Assembly (NCBI GenBank): GCA_965246785.1
Contig: CBDFFM010000006.1
Location: 1 to 64,000, forward strand
DNA: 64,000 nt
Source of the DNA: UBA1952 sp965246785
Lineage (GTDB): Bacteria; Bacteroidota; Bacteroidia; Chitinophagales; Chitinophagaceae
Direction of reading: 5' to 3'
Shown: piece by piece, positions 45,714-53,597 of the stretch
Numbering within the stretch: position 1 is the stretch's first letter
How the letters are laid out: the number at the start of each line of letters is the position of its first letter
Position numbers and translations under genes: made by a program
Notes under the pieces: generated by a model
The model's input: the letters and a program-made list of their open reading frames with translations, nothing else
What the model was told of the DNA's origin: nothing
Database searches by the model: none

Positions 45714-46619
45714 ATGCGCCGCGTTCATCTGTTACTCTGCCTCGTCGTCCTCGCTACACAACCGGTGTTTGCCAAAGAAGGCGGCAAATTCCGCAGTCGC
45801 ATTGCGCTTGACGATGCACCCAAAGGCTTTCGCTTCGGCATTCATGCTTACGGCGGACGGCAATTCTTTTCCGGCTACAAACTCGTTTCTTTTGAACGTT
45901 TCCAGGAATCTTACAACAGCTATCACGCGGGACAACTTTCATCTCCCATGGGTGCATTGCGGCCAACAGCCGGATGGGTTTATGGCGCTGGATTTGGCGG
46001 GCTCTCCCTCTACTTTATCTCTTTTGACATCAATGTTACACGCGGGCAACAGGAAGCGGCTGCCTCGGCCACATTCAGTAATGGAGACACGCGAGAGATG
46101 CGCATTGTGCAGAAACCCGTCTGCACCAATTTTGATTTGCTGATGCACCTCAACAAGCGCGTGTTCATTGGCGCGGCGCTGGGCGTGGAGCAGATGAACA
46201 GCACACTTTACAGCGGCTACCGTTATAGCAATTCGTTCTTAAGCTACGGCGACGACCAGCCGCTCAACGGCATCTATCGCTCCAAAGACAATCGCATAAA
46301 CATGGGCCTGCGGCTGGATGTAGCCATTATCCGGCAGCTTCGTTTTTCATTGCGCGCAGAGTATTGCGGCGTGTTCGGCGGCAAGCAGGATAAGGACGAG
46401 GACTACGCCAACACCTGGAAAGACCAGATGTACGCGCAGTCGGCATCCGCCGGTGTACACAATGACGGTGAGAACCATTTTTACTTGCCGGAAGATGTGA
46501 CGAAGGCAGGGGACGACAACGTTTATTATGTTGGCCTCGGACGGACGTTTGCAAAGACCTATCGCGGATGGCGCTTTACGACCGGCCTTGTGCTGGACAT
46601 CTTCACACACCACAACTGA
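45714..46619 (+). CDS. Outer-membrane beta-barrel-like protein
   Basis: 301 residues from the ATG at 45714 (signal peptide MRRVHLLLCLVVLATQPVFA). Alternating strands (FRFGIHAYGGRQFFSGYKLVSF, GAGFGGLSLYFISFDINVT, VFIGAALGVEQMNSTLYSGYRYSN, LRLDVAIIRQLRFSLRAEYCGVFGGK) and the end YRGWRFTTGLVLDIFTHHN fit a small porin-like barrel. Likely outer-membrane protein of unknown substrate. Precedes a lipoprotein gene by 7 bp. Confidence 0.68.
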   Translation: MRRVHLLLCLVVLATQPVFAKEGGKFRSRIALDDAPKGFRFGIHAYGGRQFFSGYKLVSFERFQESYNSYHAGQLSSPMGALRPTAGWVYGAGFGGLSLYFISFDINVTRGQQEAAASATFSNGDTREMRIVQKPVCTNFDLLMHLNKRVFIGAALGVEQMNSTLYSGYRYSNSFLSYGDDQPLNGIYRSKDNRINMGLRLDVAIIRQLRFSLRAEYCGVFGGKQDKDEDYANTWKDQMYAQSASAGVHNDGENHFYLPEDVTKAGDDNVYYVGLGRTFAKTYRGWRFTTGLVLDIFTHHN

Positions 46620-46626
46620 TACTTTC

Positions 46627-47151
46627 ATGAAGCCCTTTACTTTCGTCGCAATCGCCATTATGCTCTGTGCCTCATCCTGCAAAAAAGCGGAGATGGCGGA
46701 CATTGAAAAATCGGGTGGCCGTCTCATTGGAACATGGAATGTGGATGAGATAGACCTGCACACAACCGACACAATGGGCAAAACCATTGGGTCTGATGTG
46801 ATACTCAATGCACAAGGCACGCTCACCTTTTCTTACGGCGATAAAGGCGCGATTGGCGCTGCGTATTTTGATAATGCGGACTTCACTGGCCCCTGCGCCA
46901 ACAGCGAGCTTGTGCAATATTTCAGCGTAAAAGCGGCAGGCGACCGGTTACCCGATAATGGCTGGCGCACCACCTGGGATGCAGACCCAGAAGACCTTCG
47001 CGTGCAGTTCTGGGCTGAGAGCAGCGGAGGCTCTTACCATCGCATCGTCAATCATAGCTACGAGGGCGGCGGGCAGGTGCTCTATTATGTGGTGCAGCCG
47101 CAGTATCAGAACCGCAGGCTGTTTTATACCTGGAAGCTGAGCAAACAGTAG
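46627..47151 (+). CDS. Lipocalin-like lipoprotein
   Basis: 174 residues from the ATG at 46627 with lipobox MKPFTFVAIAIMLCASSCKK (cysteine 18). The body begins KSGGRLIGTWNVDEIDLHT and continues in beta strands, a lipocalin-like or DUF4923-like pattern (GTW near the N-terminus is typical of lipocalins). Last exported gene before the two-component genes. Function unknown; may be a ligand binder or outer-membrane anchor. Confidence 0.65.
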   Translation: MKPFTFVAIAIMLCASSCKKAEMADIEKSGGRLIGTWNVDEIDLHTTDTMGKTIGSDVILNAQGTLTFSYGDKGAIGAAYFDNADFTGPCANSELVQYFSVKAAGDRLPDNGWRTTWDADPEDLRVQFWAESSGGSYHRIVNHSYEGGGQVLYYVVQPQYQNRRLFYTWKLSKQ

Positions 47152-47239
47152 GCACGCGCATTGTGGTGACGCGACTGTGAATAGCTGGCTCGCCATTAAC
47201 TCCGGCAGGCACTATCTTTCGCGCTATACCATTAGCATC

Positions 47240-49162
47240 ATGAACAGGAAAACGTGGCTCACCGCACTGCTTGCCTTGCCGCTTTTTATCGTCTCTGCGC
47301 ACAATGCATTTGCGCAATCAGACAGCCTGCTCGCGGCTTACAGAGCTGCTACTACTCCTGAGGCAAAAGCAATTGCCGCGTACAAAATCACGGCGGAGCT
47401 TCCCGATTCTAAAGCCGAGGTATATGTTGTTTATGCGCGACAAGGCCTTGCCGCAGTCCGCAATTTAGAGGTGGCGGTTAAGGCGAAGCTGGCTAATGTA
47501 ATTGGCTACTATCATCAGCAGATAAAGGGTGCCTACGACTCTGCCATTTTCTATTACAGCCTCGCCCTGGAGACAGCAAAATATTTGAAATCCGGCGACC
47601 TTATCAGCACCATGACGGGCAATCTTGGCGAGGTTTACACGCTTAAAGGAAACTTTCCTAAAGCGTTGAATTATGAGCTCACAGCCCTCAATTATTACGA
47701 AACGAAAAAGGAATCGGCCGACGTGCAGCGCCTCAACATCCAGGTAGGCAATACCTACTACCACATGGCCGACTACCGGCGTGCGCTGAGCTACTACAAC
47801 CGAGTGTATCCTGCCCTGAAAGATGCAAAGACGTACAAGGCAGGCGGCCTGTTCAACTCCATGGCGCTTACCTACAAGGAGCTAGGCGAGATGGACAAAG
47901 TGACGCCTATGCAGCAGAAAGCACTTGCAATACATCGCGCGCTGGGAGACTCGCTCGCCATTGCCAATACCCTCAACAACCTCGGTTCCACTGCGGTAAC
48001 GAACTGTGATTATGCGGCTGCCGAAAAATACTTTAAGGATGCGCTGGGCATTGCGCTTGCGCTCGGCAATACGGTGTTGATAGATGAGGAGCGGCAGAAT
48101 ATAGCCACCCTTCAGGCGAAGAGTGGAAACACTACTGCTGCTATAGAGCAGTTCAAAATATCTGCTATGCAGGCCAAAGCATCTGGCGACGCACGGCTGC
48201 AAAAGGCGGCGCTGCAAAGCCTCGTCGCTATCTACGATTCGCTGCGCGATTACAACAGGGCTAACCGATATATGGCCGAGTACCAGCAGCTCGCTGATAC
48301 TACAGGCACCGTCACTTATCAGCATGAGATTGCTGATGCGGAGACGCGCTATGAGACGCAGCGCGTGCTGCGTGAGCGTGACAGACTTTTTTACGAAAGC
48401 AGTCTGCAATCTGCCGCCAGAGCGCGTGCCATTCGTGAGCGTAATACCGCCATCGCGATTGGCGGGGGAAGCGTTGCAGCGCTTGCGCTCATCTTTTTTC
48501 TCGCCCTGCGCATCCGCTCCATTCGTGCAAAAACAAAGGAAGAGCAGCGCGCCACCCGCGCACTTTTTGAAGGCGAGCAGGCAGAGCGTATCCGCATTGC
48601 CCGCGACCTGCACGACTCTATTGGACAGATGCTCGCAGTGGTGAAGATGCGCCTTACATCCCAGCCGAATAACGAGGCAGAAAACAAAACCATCATCTCA
48701 GGCCTTATAGATAAAACGATAGACGAAGTGCGCGCCATCTCACACAATCTCATTCCTGAAGACCTCACCTTCGGTACGGTGCGGGCGCTTGAAAATCTGT
48801 GTGCAAGAATGGCAGAGAACAGCGGCATCGCCGTGCAGCTTTCTGTAGCTGAGGCGGTGCGCGCGTATCGCTTCAATCAGGAGTTTGGGCTTTCGCTGTA
48901 CCGCATTGTACAGGAGGTGCTGGGCAACATGATGAAGCACTCCGGCGCATCAGCCATTAGCCTGAATATGGCGCAAAGCGCGAGCTCTATCATCATGCAG
49001 ATTGCAGATAATGGCAAAGGCTTTGATACCGGCACGATTGGTGCATCTAAAGGCATTGGCTGGAAAAATATCTATGCCCGGGTCGGACTGCTCAACGGCA
49101 GTGTAGATGTGCGCTCAGAGCGGATTTACGGCACGCGCATCCAAATTTCCATTCCGCAATAA
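47240..49162 (+). CDS. TPR-containing NarX/DegS-type sensor histidine kinase
   Basis: 640 residues from the ATG at 47240 (MNRKTWLTALLALPLFIVSAH, signal peptide); an upstream in-frame start is less likely. About 370 residues of TPR repeats (AIFYYSLALETAKYL, LNYELTALNYYETKK, NTLNNLGSTAV) lie outside the membrane. One helix (AIAIGGGSVAALALIFFLALR) leads to the kinase: His in RIARDLHDSIGQMLAVVKM, and a HATPase_c with GKGFD and GIGWKNIYARVGLLNGSVDV. Same design as the kinase at 17545. Paired with the regulator 12 bp downstream. It may control the exported-protein run that precedes it. Confidence 0.92.
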   Translation: MNRKTWLTALLALPLFIVSAHNAFAQSDSLLAAYRAATTPEAKAIAAYKITAELPDSKAEVYVVYARQGLAAVRNLEVAVKAKLANVIGYYHQQIKGAYDSAIFYYSLALETAKYLKSGDLISTMTGNLGEVYTLKGNFPKALNYELTALNYYETKKESADVQRLNIQVGNTYYHMADYRRALSYYNRVYPALKDAKTYKAGGLFNSMALTYKELGEMDKVTPMQQKALAIHRALGDSLAIANTLNNLGSTAVTNCDYAAAEKYFKDALGIALALGNTVLIDEERQNIATLQAKSGNTTAAIEQFKISAMQAKASGDARLQKAALQSLVAIYDSLRDYNRANRYMAEYQQLADTTGTVTYQHEIADAETRYETQRVLRERDRLFYESSLQSAARARAIRERNTAIAIGGGSVAALALIFFLALRIRSIRAKTKEEQRATRALFEGEQAERIRIARDLHDSIGQMLAVVKMRLTSQPNNEAENKTIISGLIDKTIDEVRAISHNLIPEDLTFGTVRALENLCARMAENSGIAVQLSVAEAVRAYRFNQEFGLSLYRIVQEVLGNMMKHSGASAISLNMAQSASSIIMQIADNGKGFDTGTIGASKGIGWKNIYARVGLLNGSVDVRSERIYGTRIQISIPQ

Positions 49163-49174
49163 ACAATAGAAATT

Positions 49175-49840
49175 ATGGAAGATAGTTCCGCCACGCGCGC
49201 TGTCAATATCCTGCTTGCCGATGACCACCAAATCATCTTAGATGGCATCGGAGGAATGCTTGCAGGAGATGCGCACTACCACATTGCCGCTACGGCTCCC
49301 GATGGCCAGCATGCAATGGGGCTGATTGACGCCGCGCCTCACAGCTACGACTTACTGCTTACCGACATTTCCATGCCGCTGCTTTCCGGCATTGACTTGT
49401 GCAGATTGGTGAAGGCTGCGCATCCGCACATACTCGTCATCGTGCTCTCCATGTATTCATCCATTGCAGCAGTGCAGGATGCGGTAATGGCTGAGGCCGA
49501 CGGCTATATTCTCAAAAGCTCAGGCAAGCAAGAGCTTCTAAAAGCTTTGCACAAAGTGACCAATGGCGGCACCTACTACACCGAGTCGCTACTACCCATT
49601 ATCTACGGTCAATTCCAGAAAGAGAAGACAAAAGAAGAAGTGCAGCGGATGCTGAGCGACCGCGAGCTACAAATTCTTGCCCTCATTGTAAAGGAGCAGA
49701 CAAGTGAGGAGATTGGGCAAGCTTTATTCATCTCCAAGAAAACGGTGGATAATCACCGTGCGCACATCCTGGAAAAGACTGGCTGCAAAACGACTGTAGG
49801 TTTAGTGAAATGGGCCATTAAAAATGGCGTAGGGATGTAA
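49175..49840 (+). CDS. NarL/LuxR-type response regulator
   Basis: 221 residues. Receiver domain with ADDHQIILDG, phosphoacceptor in LLLTDISMPLLSG, and the Lys in YILKSSGKQE. C-terminal LuxR HTH: LSDRELQILALIVKEQTSEEIGQAL then SKKTVDNHRAHILEKTG. It follows its kinase by 12 bp. A recombinase-end remnant and terminator lie 80 bp after it. Confidence 0.93.
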   Translation: MEDSSATRAVNILLADDHQIILDGIGGMLAGDAHYHIAATAPDGQHAMGLIDAAPHSYDLLLTDISMPLLSGIDLCRLVKAAHPHILVIVLSMYSSIAAVQDAVMAEADGYILKSSGKQELLKALHKVTNGGTYYTESLLPIIYGQFQKEKTKEEVQRMLSDRELQILALIVKEQTSEEIGQALFISKKTVDNHRAHILEKTGCKTTVGLVKWAIKNGVGM

Positions 49841-49861
49841 CAATTGCATGCCGGTTTCATT

Positions 49862-49952
49862 TAGCTCGCTGCGTGGGGTTCTGTTTGGAAAGGCCTAACA
49901 ATTGCTTCAGAATTTCAGACATCTGGTTCAATAACGTTCCACTTGGGGCACG
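49862..49952 (-). pseudogene. Serine recombinase 3'-end remnant (locus C)
   Basis: Minus-strand reading SGTLLNQMSEILKQLLGLSKQ matches the recombinase tail; the core GGAACGTTATTGAACCA and GTGCCCC are present at 49924-49952, with one G fewer than in loci A and B, shifting the frame. Imperfect hairpin at 49959-49980 on the upstream side of the tail. Only the extreme 3' end remains. Confidence 0.6.
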
Positions 49953-49958
49953 AATCTT

Positions 49959-49980
49959 AAACCGCACTCAGCGCGGGTTT
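49959..49980 (+). terminator. Hairpin terminator downstream of the NarL regulator
   Basis: AAACCGCACT-CAGCGCGGGTTT, followed by TCTCTTTAT. Imperfect stem, 119 bp past the regulator stop. Confidence 0.5.
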
Positions 49981-50092
49981 CTCTTTATCTATCCTCGGAA
50001 CTATTGTTCGGATTTTTCTCTTTACCCAAAATAAACACGGCCATCTTATATGGTTGAAGACACGCGCTAGATATCGCCAGCCGATTCGCTGC

Positions 50093-51490
50093 TTAATGTT
50101 GCACTACCAGCATGGTGCTTGCGGTTTGCTGGCCAATGCTTAGCCTTAAATAATATACACCTGCTGGCAAGGCTGCTACCGAAATCCTCCGGGAATAGTT
50201 TGCCGATGCAGGCTCGCTCCATTGATACCATATTTTGCCGGTTATATCTGCGAGCGCTCCTTCTATTGTGCCGCCTTGTTGATTGGTCAATGACAACGTT
50301 ACAAAGTACGCTGCCGGCGACGGATACACCTTTATTCCGCCGGCAGCAAACCCGGATGAGCGCGGAACAGCTGTCGCGGCTTCATAATAAAATCTGTATT
50401 GTTCCTTGTCTAATTGACCGTTCGTGGCGTTGGTACTTACTGGCTCTTGCAATGTCGCCTGGCCGGAACTGTTGTACTGATAGTAACCGGTCAAAGAATT
50501 GTACGAAACATACATATTATCAATGAGTTCTGTCTGGTTGCTTAATCTCTGGTTCGCAGCATTGTAGCTATACGTGTAGCGCAGATTTGGGATGTACGGA
50601 TGGCTGGCGAAAGGGAAGTCTTTTTGGTAAAAAATCTGTACGAGCGGACTGCCTGACGCACTATGGGTAAGGGTGGCCAGGCTGTCTGCCCAAAGCGCCC
50701 GCCCTCCGTAGAAGATGGCACTTATTACCATGCTCTGAATTTCATTGCTGCTGTTGTAATGATTGACTATACCCGTGCTGTCCTTCCATACTGCAGTCGT
50801 ATCGCTCCATCGCTGGCTGCTAATGGAGGCAATTTTATTAAAAGAAGTGTACAGCGTCGTATTCAACGTGACATTCTTCCATGTGCCGGTCGCGGCTATC
50901 CATTTCTGCTGCACTCTCACAGAGTCACGACCGGTAGCATCATACTGATACACGAAACGATTGAAATTAGTCCACGTACTTGCAGATGTACTCCACGTCT
51001 GCTGCACGAGACCCGTTATCTGTCTCGCTGCGTTGAATGTGTAGAGGGTACGGAAGCTGGCTACCCATGCAGAAGCGCCCGCATTCCAGCTTTCATTAAG
51101 CAGCAGCGTATCGTTGCCGGCCCCATCGTACGCGCGGGAAAGGCGGGCAGAATTTGTGGCGACGCCGTTGGCCACCGTCTGCGTTACATCAGTCAGAAAG
51201 CTGTCTGCTGCGGTATAGGTGTAATTGTCGATGCTAATGACTTTGGCCGTATGATTGACTGTATCCAACTCATAGGTAGTGGCCACATCATACACAGCGC
51301 GGCTGCCGGAATAGCTGTAGGTGACAGAATCAGGGATGCCCGTTTTCCGCGGGCCGTTGCCGTCGTTCACGGTTATCGGGCCAATGTACGTGGCCGTGAG
51401 GCGGCCGCCGGGAGCCGCCTGCACGCAGGCGCCTGCAGTGATAAAAAGCACCAGCGTCGTAGTGGCTATGTTGCGTACAATTTTCTTCAT
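50093..51490 (-). CDS. T9SS-exported repeat protein, copy 1
   Basis: 465 residues, ATG at 51490 (MKKIVRNIATTTLVLFITAGACVQA). Repeats of ~45 residues (ALYTFNAARQITGLVQQTWSTS-type) alternating YTFN, YQYDATGRDS, YNSSNEIQ and YSYNAANQR motifs, reminiscent of YD-like/RHS surface repeats. A T9SS tail ends it (VYPSPAAYFVTLSL... STMLVVQH). It is highly similar to the copy at 56239. A paired 21-bp-period LytTR-like site and -7-like box lie upstream (51513-51579). The response regulator and kinase genes are upstream on the same strand. Confidence 0.82.
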   Translation of the reverse strand: MKKIVRNIATTTLVLFITAGACVQAAPGGRLTATYIGPITVNDGNGPRKTGIPDSVTYSYSGSRAVYDVATTYELDTVNHTAKVISIDNYTYTAADSFLTDVTQTVANGVATNSARLSRAYDGAGNDTLLLNESWNAGASAWVASFRTLYTFNAARQITGLVQQTWSTSASTWTNFNRFVYQYDATGRDSVRVQQKWIAATGTWKNVTLNTTLYTSFNKIASISSQRWSDTTAVWKDSTGIVNHYNSSNEIQSMVISAIFYGGRALWADSLATLTHSASGSPLVQIFYQKDFPFASHPYIPNLRYTYSYNAANQRLSNQTELIDNMYVSYNSLTGYYQYNSSGQATLQEPVSTNATNGQLDKEQYRFYYEAATAVPRSSGFAAGGIKVYPSPAAYFVTLSLTNQQGGTIEGALADITGKIWYQWSEPASANYSRRISVAALPAGVYYLRLSIGQQTASTMLVVQH

Positions 51491-51512
51491 AATGCAGATT
51501 TGGATGTTGAAG

Positions 51513-51579
51513 TAAAGATGTAACAGAACGGAATCTGGGGATGAGGCTATTACACAAGTATCTTCTGCTACTCCACAAG
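51513..51579 (-). promoter_or_regulatory. LytTR-type box and -7-like element, site 1
   Basis: On the minus strand CTTGTGGAG (51571-51579) then, 21 bp on, CTTGTGTAAT (51549-51558), then 28 bp to CATCTTTA (51513-51520), a TAnnTTTG-like -7 box. The start codon at 51490 is 22 bp farther. The spacing equals two helical turns, as for LytTR direct repeats. Confidence 0.65.
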
Positions 51580-51667
51580 CGTGCACATATTCTTGACAAG
51601 AGAACAGACGCTTGTAGCCTGCAAAGCATTATAAGCCCCGTTTTCATTGAAGAAATGCTACCGGTAA

Positions 51668-52372
51668 TCAGCGCTTCAGCATCCGCTGCTCAATCTTATT
51701 CATTACCTCCTGCCGGTAATTTTTGCTGATGGGCAGCAAAGCGCCGTCAATATTCAGGTCTGCACCGTCAATAGTCTGGATTGCGGAAATGGCAACGAGG
51801 TATGACTTGTGGATGCGGATGAACATATCCGCCGGCAACTGCTCCTCAATACCGCGGAACGTGAGGTAGGTGATGTACTTTTTCTGCCGCCCATGTATGA
51901 CTACGTAATTGGCCATGCCTTCTATATAGCGCACGTCGTCCACCTTAATCTTCTCTATTTTGCCATTGCATTTGATGAAAAAGAAATCCTTTGTAATGCT
52001 GAGGTCTTTTTCGGATGCCTGCAAATAGCTGCGCGCCTTTTCGGCGGCTTTCAGGAAACGCTGAAAGGATATAGGTTTCAGCAAATAATCCACCACGTCC
52101 AGCTCAAAGCCTTCCAACGCGTATTCAGAATAAGCCGTCGTAAAAATGATAAGCGGCGGATGCGCGAGCGCTTTTACAAACTCAATACCCGTGAGCTTCG
52201 GCATCTGTATGTCCAGGAAAATAAGGTCAATCTTATGCTTCTGCAAAAGTCCGGCTGCCTCCATAGCGCTCTTACAGCCCGCTACAGGATTAAGATAATC
52301 CACCTCGCGGATGTGCTCTAAGATACCCTCCCGCGCAATCGGCTCATCATCTACTACGAGGCAGTTAATCAT
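51668..52372 (-). CDS. LytTR-family response regulator, copy 1
   Basis: 234 residues from the ATG at 52372 (MINCLVVDDEPIAREGILEH). Receiver with phosphoacceptor D54 (LIFLDIQMPKLTGIEF) and YLLKPISF. The C-terminal LytTR DNA-binding domain runs from DFFFIKCNGKIEKIKVDDVRYIEGMANYVVIHG to FIRIHKSYLVAISAIQTIDG. It overlaps the LytS-type kinase gene by 8 bp (HK first). Close paralog of 58860-59564. Likely binds the CTTGTGGAG/CTTGTGTAAT repeats. Confidence 0.93.
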   Translation of the reverse strand: MINCLVVDDEPIAREGILEHIREVDYLNPVAGCKSAMEAAGLLQKHKIDLIFLDIQMPKLTGIEFVKALAHPPLIIFTTAYSEYALEGFELDVVDYLLKPISFQRFLKAAEKARSYLQASEKDLSITKDFFFIKCNGKIEKIKVDDVRYIEGMANYVVIHGRQKKYITYLTFRGIEEQLPADMFIRIHKSYLVAISAIQTIDGADLNIDGALLPISKNYRQEVMNKIEQRMLKR

Positions 52373-53426
52373 GGTATTTGATTTTGAGGGTTGTCTCAAA
52401 CACGCCATCACGACGGGATACATCCAGCAGATGCGCGTCCGGATAAAGCAAGGCCAGCCTGCGCGCCACATTCTTTAATCCGAGGCCGCCGGATGCGAGT
52501 AAATGCGTTGTGCCATTTACCGAATCGTAGGTGTTTGATACGTGTACCAGGAAGTAATCATCCGCTTCTTTGCCAAGCGTGATATGCAGCTTATTAGCCG
52601 CCGCATTCTTGAAGTGCGAAATGTGCTTGAACGCGTTTTCCACAAGCGGCAGAATGAGCAGGGGTGCTACTTTGAAGCCACTAACGCCGGAAGTAACATT
52701 CAGGGATACATCCGTGCCAGGCTCCATTCTCAGCTGCTGCACGCCTACATAATTGCGGATATAAGCTATCTCCTTTTCAATGCTGATTTTATCTGTCGTG
52801 CATTCATAAAGCTGGTAGCGCAGCAGCTCTGAAAGCTTCTCTACCGAGCCGCGCGCCTCGGTATTGTCTTTATGAATCTGGAAGTAAATTGTGTTGAGCA
52901 CATTGAACAGAAAGTGCGGATTTACCTGTGCGCGGAGAAAGGCGAGCTCCGTGGTTATTTTCTCCTGTTCCACCTCCTGCAGCCGCACCTCCATATTAAA
53001 GCGATCAGCAATGATTTTGACTGCACAGCCGATGGCAATCACTATACTGTTGGCAAAAATGAAGATGGCAACCATGGACGCACCGTACACAAGCGAGGAG
53101 AAAACTTGCTTTCCGGTAGTCAGCTGATAGAGCGTACCCACAATCAGATACGTAAGCAGGGAATTTAGCACCACAGCAAGAATCAGCGCGCCTATGAATG
53201 CCCCTATTCGCTTTCTGTAGAGCAGCTTCGGCACCAGCCTGTATGCGCCATAATACGCGGGCAGCGCACACATACCGGTAATCACGAGCGTTGCGATGAC
53301 TTGCTGAAGCAATGCCGCGCGCGGGTCGTAATAGATGTAGAGAACGAGCAGCGACAGCAGCAGCCACAGCAGGATGTGAATGCCCCCAAACCGGATGAAG
53401 CGCTGCCGCAGGTGAAGTGTCGTCAT
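52365..53426 (-). CDS. LytS-type sensor histidine kinase, copy 1
   Basis: 353 residues with four or more membrane helices (IHILLWLLLSLLVLYIYY, VIATLVITGMCALPAYYGAY, IGAFIGALILAVVLNSLLTY, GASMVAIFIFANSIVIAIGCAV) and a His_kinase (PF06580) domain: LAFLRAQVNPHFLFNVLNTIYFQ, then RYQLYE and an ATPase with LPLVENAFKHI and GGLGLKNVARRLALLYP. The phosphoacceptor His lies in the NPHFLFN motif. Paired with the LytTR regulator. No signal-sensing domain beyond the membrane helices, so the stimulus is unknown. Confidence 0.93.
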   Translation of the reverse strand: MTTLHLRQRFIRFGGIHILLWLLLSLLVLYIYYDPRAALLQQVIATLVITGMCALPAYYGAYRLVPKLLYRKRIGAFIGALILAVVLNSLLTYLIVGTLYQLTTGKQVFSSLVYGASMVAIFIFANSIVIAIGCAVKIIADRFNMEVRLQEVEQEKITTELAFLRAQVNPHFLFNVLNTIYFQIHKDNTEARGSVEKLSELLRYQLYECTTDKISIEKEIAYIRNYVGVQQLRMEPGTDVSLNVTSGVSGFKVAPLLILPLVENAFKHISHFKNAAANKLHITLGKEADDYFLVHVSNTYDSVNGTTHLLASGGLGLKNVARRLALLYPDAHLLDVSRRDGVFETTLKIKYHD

Positions 53427-53512
53427 GTAAGAAAATCAGCGTCTGAAGGCCGGATGCAAATTACAGCGATGGTCTGCGGCTTCAATTTCCTGTAATCAAG
53501 TATATCCGGCTT

Positions 53513-53578
53513 CTTGTGGAGTAATACCTGCTGCTTGTGTAATAGCCGTTTTTTGGGCTACGGCATAGGGTACGTTTA
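53513..53578 (+). promoter_or_regulatory. LytTR-type box and -7-like element, site 2
   Basis: CTTGTGGAG (53513-53521) and CTTGTGTAAT (53534-53543), 21 bp period, then 27 bp to TACGTTTA (53571-53578). Identical architecture to sites 1 and 3, pointing at the SBBP-repeat gene. Favours the ATG at 53598 over 53586 as the start. Confidence 0.7.
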
Positions 53579-53597
53579 GGGTATAATGCCATCGCTC

